A stretch of 19,156 bases of DNA. It comes from an uncultured Oxalobacter sp. Its GTDB lineage: Bacteria > Pseudomonadota > Gammaproteobacteria > Burkholderiales > Burkholderiaceae_D. The position numbers and the translations under genes were made by a program. The notes under the pieces were generated by a model. The model made no database searches, was not told the origin of the DNA, and saw nothing but the letters and a program-made list of their open reading frames with translations. Shown here in pieces: positions 1 to 8,579 of this stretch. The stretch's first letter is position 1; every line of letters begins with the position of its first letter. The DNA is taken from assembly GCA_905202055.1 (NCBI GenBank), contig CAJKQK010000040.1, forward strand, positions 1 to 19,156, written 5' to 3'.

Positions 1-2876
1 AATTGCAATTGCCGGTGGTTGCCACCCATCCGGTCCAGTTTCTGTCGCGGGAAGAATTTGCCGCGCATGAAGCCCGAACCTGTATTTCCGAAGGAGAGAT
101 TCTCTCCAATAAACGGCGTGCCCACCATTTCAATGAACGCCAGTATTTTTACACACAGGAAGAAATGGCGGAGCTGTTTGCCGACCTTCCGGGCGCGCTT
201 GAAAATTCCGTGGAAATCGCTCGCCGGTGCAATCTGGTTCTTGAGCTGGGGCATCATAAATTGCCGGACTTCCCGACGCCCGATGGCATGTCACTCGATG
301 AATTTCTGACCAGCGAGGCCAAACACGGGCTTGAAAAGAGACTGGAAGAACTTTTCCCGGATGAGGAAGAAAGAAAAGCGCAGCGTCCCCGCTATGACGA
401 ACGTCTGGATTATGAAATCGGCACGATCATCAATATGGGATTTTCAGGCTACTTCCTGATTGTGGCCGATTTTATCCGCTGGGCGAAAAACAATGGCGTG
501 CCTGTCGGACCGGGACGTGGTTCCGGTGCCGGATCGCTGGTCGCTTACTCATTGTTGATTACCAACCTTGACCCGCTGGCGTACAACCTGATTTTCGAAC
601 GATTCCTGAACCCGGAACGCGTTTCAATGCCTGACTTCGACGTGGACTTTTGCCAGCACGGGCGCGACAAGGTCATCCAGTACGTCAAGGACCGTTACGG
701 CAAGGATGCCGTATCCCAGATCGCCACGTTCGGTACGATGGCGGCCAAGGCGGCAGTTCGTGACGTCGGTCGTGTCCTGGACCTCGGGTACAATTTTTGT
801 GATGGCATTTCCAAACTGATTCCTTTCAAACCCGGCAAGCAGGTCACGATTGCCGAAGCGAAAAAAGAGGAGCCCCTGCTCGCTGAACGGGAAGAATCGG
901 AAGAGGAAGTCAAACAGTTGCTGGCACTCGCCGAGCAGGTCGAAGGCATTACCCGTAACGTCGGCATGCATGCCGGGGGGGTACTGATTGCACCCGGCAA
1001 GCTGACCGACTTCTGTCCGCTTTATACGCAGGGAGGTGAAGCTGGCGTCGTTTCCCATTTCGACAAGAGCGACGTTGAAGCCGTCGGGCTCGTCAAATTC
1101 GACTTTTTGGGGCTGACGACACTGACGATCCTGGATCTGGCCGTGAAATACATTCGCCAGCTTGATCCTGAAATGGCGAATTTCAATCTGGATAACATTC
1201 CGCTGGACGACAAGGCGACTTACGACCTGTTGATCAAGGCAAAAACGGTTGCCGTGTTCCAGCTTGAAAGTCGCGGCATGCAAGGCATGCTGAAAGACGC
1301 AAAACCTGACCGTTTCGAGGACATTATCGCGCTGGTGGCGCTATATCGTCCGGGTCCTATGGACCTGATACCGGATTTCTGTCGGCGCAAACATGGCGAG
1401 AAATTCGAATATCCGGATGAACGCACGAAAGACATTTTATCCGAGACCTACGGCATCATGGTCTACCAGGAACAGGTCATGCAGATGGCACAGGTCATCG
1501 GAGGATATACGCTTGGCGGCGCCGACCTGTTGCGTCGTGCGATGGGTAAAAAAGATGCGAATGAAATGGCGAGACATCGCCAGATTTTCCGTGATGGTGC
1601 GGCGAAAAACGATTTGAGTGAAGCCAAGGCCGACGAGATTTTCGATTTGATGGAAAAGTTCGCGGGTTATGGATTCAACAAGTCGCATGCAGCCGCTTAC
1701 GCATTACTGTCCTACCAGACGGCCTTTTTGAAACAGCATCATGCCGCCGCGTTCATGGCAGCCAATATGTCGCTGGCGATGGACGATACCGACAAGGTGA
1801 AAGTGCTTGTCGAAGATGCTGTTGAAGTCTGTGGCCTGAGCATCCTGCCACCTGACATCAATCATTCCGAATATTACTTTACACCGGTAGGTGAAGCGCC
1901 AGGCGTCAGCCATAAACCGGTTTCGGCAATCCGTTACGGTCTGGGTGCGGTGAAAGGATCGGGCGAAAGCGCCATTGAAGCGATTGTCAATGCCAGAAAA
2001 GAGCGGCCTTTTACCGACCTGTTCGACTTTTGCATGCGGGTAGACAAGCACCAGATCAATCGCCGCACGATCGAGTCCCTGATCCGTGCCGGGGCGTTTG
2101 ACTGCTTTGACGTAGACAGGGCGGTTTTGCTGGCATCGGTCGGTCTGGCTATCGAAGCGGCTGAACAGGCTGAGGCGTCGGCCAATCAGGTCAGCCTGTT
2201 CGGGGATGAAGAAGCCGTGATCAATACCGTTGAGTACGTGCAGGTTCCGCACTGGACCGAAAAACATAAATTGACGGAAGAAAAAGGGGTTCTGGGTTTT
2301 TGTCTCTCAGGCCATCTTTTCAATGCCTATGCGGCTGAAGCGCGGCAGTTTGCCCGGACGAGAATCATCGAACTGGAACCTTCGCGCGATCCGAAATGGG
2401 TCGCCGGCGTGATCTCGGGGAACCGGACGCAGATGACCCAGCGTGGCAAAATGATGATCGTCACTTTAGACGATGGAAGCGGAACGATTGAAGTGACAGT
2501 ATTTTCCGAACTGATGGATCAGAAACGTCAAATATTCAAGGAAGACGAATTTATTGCCGTGTTCGGAAAAGTGTCCGAAGACCGTTTCTCTGGCGGTTTG
2601 AGACTGAATGCCGACGATGCGCTGGATATTCTTGCAGCCCGGGTGCATTTCGGGCGGTATATCTCTTTCACTCTTCCGGAAAAATTCAATCTCGCAAAAC
2701 TGAAGGAAATCATCATTCCGTGGAAAAAAGAGGATGGTATGCGCCTGATGGCGGATTATGCTGCTGACGGCAATACATGCCGGATCGATTTCGGGGCCAA
2801 TTGTCTGTTGGGTCCGAATGACGAATGTCTGAACAGCTTGAGTCAGCAGTTCGGGGACGCCAAAGTGGTGTATTGA
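1..2876 (+). CDS. dnaE: DNA polymerase III subunit alpha, 5'-truncated by window edge
   Basis: This is the replicative DNA polymerase, which copies the chromosome as the catalytic subunit of the Pol III holoenzyme. About 957 residues are visible, reading in frame from base 3. Aligned by eye to E. coli DnaE, about 190 N-terminal residues (most of the PHP domain) lie outside the window. The C-family catalytic aspartates are present: PDFDVDF (visible residues 210-216, equivalent to D401/D403) and KFDFLGL (365-371, equivalent to D555). PVGPGRGSGAGS is at 167-178. QVSLF at 729-733 matches the internal beta-clamp binding motif. An OB-fold segment (GKMMIVTLDDGSGTIEV, about 816-832) precedes the C-terminal tau-binding region. 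The TGA stop lies five bases from the stop of the convergent glycosyltransferase, leaving no room for a terminator between them. Intact where visible; identification is very secure. Confidence 0.97.
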   Translation, partial: LQLPVVATHPVQFLSREEFAAHEARTCISEGEILSNKRRAHHFNERQYFYTQEEMAELFADLPGALENSVEIARRCNLVLELGHHKLPDFPTPDGMSLDEFLTSEAKHGLEKRLEELFPDEEERKAQRPRYDERLDYEIGTIINMGFSGYFLIVADFIRWAKNNGVPVGPGRGSGAGSLVAYSLLITNLDPLAYNLIFERFLNPERVSMPDFDVDFCQHGRDKVIQYVKDRYGKDAVSQIATFGTMAAKAAVRDVGRVLDLGYNFCDGISKLIPFKPGKQVTIAEAKKEEPLLAEREESEEEVKQLLALAEQVEGITRNVGMHAGGVLIAPGKLTDFCPLYTQGGEAGVVSHFDKSDVEAVGLVKFDFLGLTTLTILDLAVKYIRQLDPEMANFNLDNIPLDDKATYDLLIKAKTVAVFQLESRGMQGMLKDAKPDRFEDIIALVALYRPGPMDLIPDFCRRKHGEKFEYPDERTKDILSETYGIMVYQEQVMQMAQVIGGYTLGGADLLRRAMGKKDANEMARHRQIFRDGAAKNDLSEAKADEIFDLMEKFAGYGFNKSHAAAYALLSYQTAFLKQHHAAAFMAANMSLAMDDTDKVKVLVEDAVEVCGLSILPPDINHSEYYFTPVGEAPGVSHKPVSAIRYGLGAVKGSGESAIEAIVNARKERPFTDLFDFCMRVDKHQINRRTIESLIRAGAFDCFDVDRAVLLASVGLAIEAAEQAEASANQVSLFGDEEAVINTVEYVQVPHWTEKHKLTEEKGVLGFCLSGHLFNAYAAEARQFARTRIIELEPSRDPKWVAGVISGNRTQMTQRGKMMIVTLDDGSGTIEVTVFSELMDQKRQIFKEDEFIAVFGKVSEDRFSGGLRLNADDALDILAARVHFGRYISFTLPEKFNLAKLKEIIIPWKKEDGMRLMADYAADGNTCRIDFGANCLLGPNDECLNSLSQQFGDAKVVY

Positions 2877-2881
2877 TCCAT

Positions 2882-3649
2882 TTATTGTTGATGGTGCCGG
2901 TTTTTCTCTTCCTCTTGCATGAGCCAGATTTTCAGATACCGGTAGTAACTGCCTTCCGCGTTTGAAATTGCCAGAGCCAGGCCCTGCCCGCCATCCATGA
3001 AACCGCCCTTGATAATGTAGCTGCGGATAAATGCCCAGATACCGTGACCAAGGGCTTTTCCCACACTGCCTTTTTTTCCTTGCAGATATTTTTGTCGGGC
3101 CGATAAATCCGAGTAACTGTCCATTTTCCGGATGACTTGTGAAAAATTCATGAAACTGTAATGCAGCATGATTGCATTCAGACGTTTCGTTTTTCCATTG
3201 ACGACGAGTCGTTCATGCACTTTATCATCCGTAAAACGGGCGGTTCCCCTTTTGAAAAGACGGACGACGTAATCTTTGGCCCAGTCGCCGTGATTCATGA
3301 ATTTGCCGCAATACCATCCTTTGCGCAGGATTTCATATGCGTCGGCCGGATCCGCCGATTTTACAGTCTCCAGAATTTCGTTTGCGAGCTCGGGAGTGAT
3401 ACGTTCATCGGCGTCAATGGACAGGATCCAGTCACCTGTCGCCGCATCAAGTGCCCGGTTTTTTTGCGGACCGAAACCGGGCCAGTCCGTTTCGATAACG
3501 GTGGCGCCAAAAGAACGGGCTTTGGAAACTGTATCGTCATCGCTTCCCGAATCAACTATAATCCATTCGTCTGCAAATTTAACGCTATTCAGGCATTCCG
3601 GAATATTGGCGCTTTCATTTTTGGTAATAAGAATGACTGATAGTTTCAT
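2882..3649 (-). CDS. Family 2 glycosyltransferase, WaaE/KdtX-like
   Basis: A 255-residue cytoplasmic GT2 enzyme of the kind that adds a hexose (often beta-1,4-glucose) to heptose I of the LPS inner core. The sequence shows the family opening MKLSVILITKNE, the nucleotide-binding IIVDSGSDDDT (31-40), the DxD-like SIDADE (77-82) and KVHERL (143-148). These are typical of the WaaE-like subgroup. The start at 3649 is chosen because family members begin at this motif. An in-frame ATG at 3685 would add 12 residues, and neither start has a convincing ribosome binding site. It is divergent from msbA and the LPS operon, which supports a role in LPS core assembly. The exact acceptor and sugar cannot be read from sequence, so no gene symbol is given. 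Confidence 0.88.
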   Translation of the reverse strand: MKLSVILITKNESANIPECLNSVKFADEWIIVDSGSDDDTVSKARSFGATVIETDWPGFGPQKNRALDAATGDWILSIDADERITPELANEILETVKSADPADAYEILRKGWYCGKFMNHGDWAKDYVVRLFKRGTARFTDDKVHERLVVNGKTKRLNAIMLHYSFMNFSQVIRKMDSYSDLSARQKYLQGKKGSVGKALGHGIWAFIRSYIIKGGFMDGGQGLALAISNAEGSYYRYLKIWLMQEEEKNRHHQQ

Positions 3650-3914
3650 AGGATGGATAGCCTGCCAGGTTTTGTATATCTGCATAGTTTATTCGAATTC
3701 TTTCTCCAGACAAAGAAAGCCTTTCGGATTTCGGAAAAAGGTTTGTCTTATTCGCCTGAAATTGGTTGTTTGATTTTTTTCGAATAAAATCATCCTTTTG
3801 TTTCCAGTGCTGAAAATGAAAAAAGGATCTGTCGGGTTTCTTTGTTGATGGAATGTCAAATCAGAAGATTTTTTTATTTTGAATTCAGACATGTTTGCGA
3901 AACGATGAGAGTTT
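3650..3914. promoter_or_regulatory. AT-rich divergent intergenic region upstream of the LPS operon
   Basis: These 265 bases separate the divergent WaaE-like gene and msbA and are clearly more AT-rich than both. One plausible sigma-70-like site faces msbA: TTGGTT at 3762-3767, a 17-base spacer, and TAAAAT at 3785-3790. This would give a leader of roughly 115-120 bases. Just after it lies a weak hairpin (ATCCTTTT at 3792-3799 with AAAAGGAT at 3821-3828). A possible 67-codon reading frame on the minus strand (3689-3892) has low-complexity Phe/Lys/Asn-rich composition and is not believed. The promoter is a pattern match only. Confidence 0.35.
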
Positions 3915-5642
3915 ATGAAATTATCCCTGCCTGTTAAAAGATTGCTGGAACTGGTTCTTCAATACAAGGGGCGTATGGCTCTGGTATTGATTGCCATGTT
4001 GGTTACTGCCGCAACGGAGCCGGTGTTTCCGATCATTCTGAAATTCGTTCTTGACGACGGGTTTGTCAAAAATCCTGCCTTCAGTTTCTGGCTTGTTCCA
4101 TTTGTGATTATCGGTGTTTTCCTGATCAGGGGATGTGCGACTTTCCTGACGGATTACACAATGGCCTGGATAACATCGAATCTGGTGAATCAATTACGCG
4201 AAAAAATGTATGTTCGTGTCTTGAGAGTGGAGAGGGATTTTTATTCGAAGCACTCGCTGGGACAGATTGTCAATTCGCTCATGTATGAAGCGAATCAGGT
4301 CGTCGACATGCTCAGAAATGTCATGACGTCGATTATCCGGGACATTTTGACGGCAATTGGCCTTTTTGCGTATTTGCTGTGGCTTAACTGGCGTCTGACC
4401 ATTGTCACGATGATTCTGATCCCGCTGGTGACCGTGATCATGAGACTGGCTGGAAGACGCCTGAGAAAACTGAACGAGGATTTCAGGGACGTCAATGCCA
4501 AATTGACGAAAATGCTGACTGAAACGACGCGTGCCTCGGATGTGATCAAGATTTTCAACGGTGAAACCTTCGAACAGAACCGCTTCAGACAATGTATATA
4601 CCAGTTGAGACGATTTCTGATGAGAATGGTCAGTACTCAGGCGATGACCATGCCGTTGACCCAGCTGATCGCGGCAACAGGGGTGTCGATCGTCATTCTG
4701 ATCGCCTTGATTCAATCCAGTCATAATCAGACAACGGTAGGCGGTTTCGTTTCTTTCATTACCGCCATGTTGATGATGCTGCCGCCACTCCGGCGTCTGG
4801 CAGATGTCAACAATAACTTGCAGGCAGGCCTCGTTGCGACAAAATCGGTTTTCAATCTTATCGATTCTCCGATCGAACGGCAGGATGGGGCCGATTTGGC
4901 CGAAAGAGCCAGAGGGAAGCTGGAATTCGACCATGTGACGTTCAGTTATGAAGGACAAGGCAAGCCTGCCTTGTCCGATGTCAGCCTGACGATCAATCCG
5001 GGCGAAACACTGGCACTGGTCGGGATGTCCGGAGGTGGAAAATCGACCTTGAGTCATCTTGTCCCCGAATTTTACACACCGGTTTCCGGTGAGATCAGAC
5101 TGGATGGGATACCTCTGGGCAAACTGTCTTTAAAAAGCCTGCGTTCCCAAATTGCGATGGTGAACCAGCAAGTCGTTTTATTTGATGGAACCCTTGCTGA
5201 AAACGTGGCGTATGGCGATGCCAATCCGGACATATCGAGAATTGAAGCGGCGCTTGACGCAGCACATCTTAAAGAAGTGATCGAACAATTGCCGGAGGGA
5301 TTGAATTCACCGGTAGGGGTCAATGGCATGAATTTTTCCGGCGGCCAGCGCCAGCGGATTGCGATTGCACGTGCCATTTACAAGGATGCGCCGATCCTGA
5401 TTCTGGACGAAGCCACTTCGGCACTGGATACAGAGTCTGAAAAGGCCGTTCAGGATGCATTGAATTCTTTAATGAAAGGGCGGACAACCATTGTGATTGC
5501 GCATCGTCTTTCCACTATCGAGCATGCGGACAGAATCGCTGTGATAACCAGCGGTAAAATCGTGGAGATCGGAACGCATGCCGAACTTCTGGAAAAGAAC
5601 GGAACGTATTCGAATCTTTACCATCTGCAATTCAAAGAATGA
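3915..5642 (+). CDS. msbA: Lipid A export ATP-binding/permease protein MsbA
   Basis: An inner-membrane ABC exporter half-transporter (575 residues, the usual size) that works as a homodimer and flips core-lipid A from the cytoplasmic to the periplasmic leaflet. The N-terminal part holds about six membrane segments (first at about 20-42; others near 57-77, 138-157, 161-178, 250-268 and 277-292). The ATPase domain has Walker A GMSGGGKST (370-378), Q-loop VNQQ (416-419), Walker B ILILDE (494-499), D-loop SALD and switch histidine H530. The signature reads NFSGGQRQ (473-480), with Phe where Leu is usual. It begins after a short GAGAG-like site and is the first gene of an operon with waaF and three glycosyltransferases. 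Its stop overlaps the waaF start (ATGA). The neighbours favour lipid A export over a generic drug exporter. Confidence 0.92.
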   Translation: MKLSLPVKRLLELVLQYKGRMALVLIAMLVTAATEPVFPIILKFVLDDGFVKNPAFSFWLVPFVIIGVFLIRGCATFLTDYTMAWITSNLVNQLREKMYVRVLRVERDFYSKHSLGQIVNSLMYEANQVVDMLRNVMTSIIRDILTAIGLFAYLLWLNWRLTIVTMILIPLVTVIMRLAGRRLRKLNEDFRDVNAKLTKMLTETTRASDVIKIFNGETFEQNRFRQCIYQLRRFLMRMVSTQAMTMPLTQLIAATGVSIVILIALIQSSHNQTTVGGFVSFITAMLMMLPPLRRLADVNNNLQAGLVATKSVFNLIDSPIERQDGADLAERARGKLEFDHVTFSYEGQGKPALSDVSLTINPGETLALVGMSGGGKSTLSHLVPEFYTPVSGEIRLDGIPLGKLSLKSLRSQIAMVNQQVVLFDGTLAENVAYGDANPDISRIEAALDAAHLKEVIEQLPEGLNSPVGVNGMNFSGGQRQRIAIARAIYKDAPILILDEATSALDTESEKAVQDALNSLMKGRTTIVIAHRLSTIEHADRIAVITSGKIVEIGTHAELLEKNGTYSNLYHLQFKE

Positions 5643-6682
5643 TACCTTCGCGCATATTGATTATTTCGCCCAACTGGATTGGCGATGCCATCATGGCACA
5701 GCCCTTGCTGCAAATATTGAAAGGGCGGTATCCGGATGTGCAGATCGAAGTTCTGGCACCTGCATGGGCGGCACCTGTCTGGCTGGCGATGCCCGAAGTC
5801 AGTCAGGTTCATGAATCGGATTTCAGGCATGGCAAACTGCAGTTGAAAGAACGCTGGGCAATGGCGGGATTTCTGAAAACACTGGCTTACGATCAGGCTT
5901 ATGTTTTGCCGAATACGCTGAAATTCGCCCTCATACCCTGGCTGGCGAAAATTCCGCAACGAATAGGCTATCTGGGTGAAACCCGCTATGGCCTGCTGAA
6001 TGTCATTCATCACGACGATAAACGCTACCCCCGTCCCATGATGGCGTTTTATGCGGCATTGGCCGATAAACCTTCTCAAGACATCACAGGCAGGTTTGAA
6101 TCGTTGCATCCCCGTTTGCATGTGGATGCGAAGTCAATCGGCAAGGTGAAAGACGCACTTGGTCTGGAAAAAGACAAACGGATCATCGCTTTTGCTCCGG
6201 GTGCCGAATTCGGCTCGGCGAAACGATGGCCTGTATCGCATTTTTCACTACTGGCAGAGCTGATTATTCAGTGTTATCCGGAAACGCAAATTGTTTTGCT
6301 GGGCTCTTCCAGGGATCGCGAAGTCTGTGATGCCATTCATACAAATGTCCCCGCCACATTGAATCTGGCCGGGAAAACCAGCCTTGCAGATGCGATTGCA
6401 TTAATTGCAGGAGTGGATATCATGGTCACAAACGACTCAGGACTGATGCACGTGGCTTCAGCGTTCGATCTTCCTGTCGTTGCCCTCTATGGTTCAACCG
6501 ATTACCGGCACACTCCACCTTTTTCCAGGCAGTCCTATATCATGTCGCTTGATCTGGAGTGTGCACCATGCCAGAAGAGGGAATGTCCACTTGGCCACCA
6601 CAAATGCATGGAAGACCTGTTGCCGCAAATGATTTTCAACACAGTCGAAAAAATAATTGAAAAGAAGGATAAACTCCTTTAA
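5639..6682 (+). CDS. waaF: Lipopolysaccharide heptosyltransferase II
   Basis: A 347-residue GT9 enzyme that transfers the second L-glycero-D-manno-heptose from ADP-heptose to heptose I of the inner LPS core on the cytoplasmic face of the inner membrane. Family marks are clear: SPNWIGDAIMAQP near the N-terminus (10-22, with the conserved Asp16), FAPGAEFGSAKRWP (185-198, nucleotide-sugar site) and TNDSGLMHVA (264-273). A WaaF-type cysteine group follows at C308, C311, C316 and C323, which helps to separate it from WaaC. It overlaps msbA by four bases (ATGA), a sign of translational coupling. It shows that the left-hand organism is a Gram-negative bacterium making heptose-containing LPS. Confidence 0.93.
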   Translation: MIPSRILIISPNWIGDAIMAQPLLQILKGRYPDVQIEVLAPAWAAPVWLAMPEVSQVHESDFRHGKLQLKERWAMAGFLKTLAYDQAYVLPNTLKFALIPWLAKIPQRIGYLGETRYGLLNVIHHDDKRYPRPMMAFYAALADKPSQDITGRFESLHPRLHVDAKSIGKVKDALGLEKDKRIIAFAPGAEFGSAKRWPVSHFSLLAELIIQCYPETQIVLLGSSRDREVCDAIHTNVPATLNLAGKTSLADAIALIAGVDIMVTNDSGLMHVASAFDLPVVALYGSTDYRHTPPFSRQSYIMSLDLECAPCQKRECPLGHHKCMEDLLPQMIFNTVEKIIEKKDKLL

Positions 6683-6690
6683 AAAATGCC

Positions 6691-7746
6691 ATGAAAGCTT
6701 TGCCGGGAATTAATATCATTTTTCATTCCATACGTCCGCATGGCGGAATGGACAGGCATGTGCTGGATGTGATCAGCGGGTTCTTTTCACGGGGCATACC
6801 GATGAGGATCATTGCCCGGGTCGTTGACTGGAAGGACAAACCGTCTTCGAATGTGGAGTATGTCGTCTTGCCGGACAGAACACCATTCGGGCGTTTCAAT
6901 AATGACCGGTTTGAACGGAATGCGTTACGCCATATAAACCCGGATTGGCCCGTCATCGGGATTTCGCGTGTGACGGGTAAAGTGGATGTGGCTATTGTGG
7001 GAGGAACCCACATCGCCCATCTGGCTGATAAGGGAAAAAGAGCCGGTTTCTTTGACAAACGCGTTATTTCAAACGAAAAGTGCCTCTATCAGGAGGCCAA
7101 AGTGATCGTCACTCATTCGCAAAGAGTGAAAAACGAGATCGTGCGTGATTACCGGATCGGGCCGGACAGGATCTGTACTTTGTATCCTCCCGTGGATACC
7201 CGTGTTTTTAATGTCGGATGGCGGTCCGAACGTGAAAAAATCAGGCGGGAATTGAATATCCGGCCCGGACAGTTCATGCTCCTTTTCCCTTCCAATAACC
7301 ATACCCTGAAAGGCGCGGACCTGATTCTCGAGGCGTTGTCCCGTATGGATAAACCTTTTGTTCTGGCCGTTGCCGGAAGAAAAGAGATAAACCACCCGAA
7401 AGTGCTCAATCTGGGATACAGGGAAAATATGCCTGCACTCTATGCAGCGGCCGATGCTTCCATTCTGGCGTCGAAGTATGAAGCCTTCGGTCTGGTGGGC
7501 CCCGAATCCATTTGCTGCGGAACTCCCGTTTTGTTTGCCGATACGATTGGAGCGGTTGAAGTATTGTCGCAACCTGCCTGTTTCCGTTTTTCGCGAACGG
7601 TTGAAAGCTTGTGCGTGACACTGGAAACGGTTTATGCAAAATTCCGGGCAGGTACATTACCTGTCGAAAAGCCTGATACACATATCCACTACCCCTATTC
7701 ACTCCATGCCTATCTGGATGAAATAATTCGGATGATCCAGCTATGA
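6691..7746 (+). CDS. Family 4 glycosyltransferase, LPS core assembly
   Basis: A 351-residue GT-B fold glycosyltransferase. The N-terminal acceptor domain includes a glycine-rich loop (HSIRPHGGMDRHV, 12-24). The C-terminal donor domain carries the retaining GT4 E-x7-E motif EAFGLVGPE (264-272), followed by CCGTPVLFAD. In such enzymes this domain binds a nucleotide-activated hexose. It starts eight bases after waaF and has no good Shine-Dalgarno site directly before its ATG (a GAAGGA lies about 24 bases upstream), so it may depend on coupling. It overlaps the next gene by four bases. Position in the msbA-waaF operon points to core oligosaccharide assembly in a WaaG-like role, but the sugar and acceptor are unknown. 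Confidence 0.85.
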   Translation: MKALPGINIIFHSIRPHGGMDRHVLDVISGFFSRGIPMRIIARVVDWKDKPSSNVEYVVLPDRTPFGRFNNDRFERNALRHINPDWPVIGISRVTGKVDVAIVGGTHIAHLADKGKRAGFFDKRVISNEKCLYQEAKVIVTHSQRVKNEIVRDYRIGPDRICTLYPPVDTRVFNVGWRSEREKIRRELNIRPGQFMLLFPSNNHTLKGADLILEALSRMDKPFVLAVAGRKEINHPKVLNLGYRENMPALYAAADASILASKYEAFGLVGPESICCGTPVLFADTIGAVEVLSQPACFRFSRTVESLCVTLETVYAKFRAGTLPVEKPDTHIHYPYSLHAYLDEIIRMIQL

Positions 7747-8579
7747 AAATCTCCGTAATCATGACCACTTACAATCGTCCGGATGCGTTGAAAGCGGTTC
7801 TGGAAGCGATGGAGTGTCAGAAAGGAATCGATCCGGCAGACTGGGAATTGCTGATTGCCGATGACGGTTCTGCCGAGGCGACGCGATCCCTGATTGAACA
7901 GTTTTCTTCAAACAGCCCATTACATATCGAACATGTCTGGCACGAAGATAAAGGCTTCAGGGCGGCAGAGATACGGAACAGGGCTGCCGTCAGGGCAAGA
8001 GGTGACTATCTGGTTTTTCTGGATGGCGACTGTATACCGATGCAGGATTTTCTCGTCAATCATCTGAAACTGGCAGAGCCTGGCAAATCAGTGGCCGGAA
8101 ACCGGATCTTACTGTCGAAAAACTATACAGGCACGCTTCTGGCATCGACCAATCCGATTGAACCGCTGGATTGGGGCGTCATGGGCTGGTGCATGGCGAA
8201 ATTCACCGGAAAAGTGAATAAATCGGTAGGATGGTTACGTCTGGACCTGAAAGACTGGCGGGATCGCAAGGCATCCGACTGGCGCATTTACCGCAGCTGT
8301 AATATCGGCCTCTGGAAAAAGGATATGCTGGGCGTGGATGGATTCGATGCCGGTTTTTCAGGATGGGGATACGAGGATTCCGACCTGGCAGTGCGTCTGT
8401 TGCGTTACGGGGTCAGATTCAAGGATGGCCGTTTTGCCGTTCCTGTCTTGCATCTCTGGCATGCTGAAAACGACAGAAGTTCACAGGACGAAAACTGGAA
8501 CCGGTTTGAGAAATCTCTCAATGGTGACCATATCAAGGCCTTACAGGGAATGTCGAGTCTGGAAAATGAAAAAATCTGA
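7743..8579 (+). CDS. Family 2 glycosyltransferase with galactosyltransferase-type C-terminus
   Basis: A 278-residue GT-A fold enzyme. The N-terminal half shows ISVIMTTYNRP (3-13), the nucleotide site LIADDGS (37-43) and the metal-binding FLDGDCIP (92-99). The C-terminal half has FSGWGYEDSDLAVRLLRYG (205-223), then LHLWH (236-240). That arrangement resembles the galactosyltransferase/chondroitin-polymerase-type C-terminal domain, where the W-G-x-ED segment contacts the acceptor. It starts in a four-base overlap with the preceding GT4 gene and overlaps the next gene by 14 bases. Probably an outer-core LPS sugar transferase; the linkage cannot be assigned. Confidence 0.85.
   Translation: MKISVIMTTYNRPDALKAVLEAMECQKGIDPADWELLIADDGSAEATRSLIEQFSSNSPLHIEHVWHEDKGFRAAEIRNRAAVRARGDYLVFLDGDCIPMQDFLVNHLKLAEPGKSVAGNRILLSKNYTGTLLASTNPIEPLDWGVMGWCMAKFTGKVNKSVGWLRLDLKDWRDRKASDWRIYRSCNIGLWKKDMLGVDGFDAGFSGWGYEDSDLAVRLLRYGVRFKDGRFAVPVLHLWHAENDRSSQDENWNRFEKSLNGDHIKALQGMSSLENEKI

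Noticed and set aside
624..1283. Minus-strand frame of 219 codons within dnaE
   Set aside because: It is fully inside conserved dnaE codons and has no ribosome binding site or recognised domain.
3689..3892. 67-codon minus-strand frame in the divergent AT-rich region
   Set aside because: It has low-complexity composition, no good ribosome binding site, and lies in a likely promoter region.
8338..8565. 76-codon N-terminal extension of the last GT4 gene
   Set aside because: It overlaps the preceding GT2 in another frame, lacks GT4 character, and the fold begins just after the ATG at 8566.
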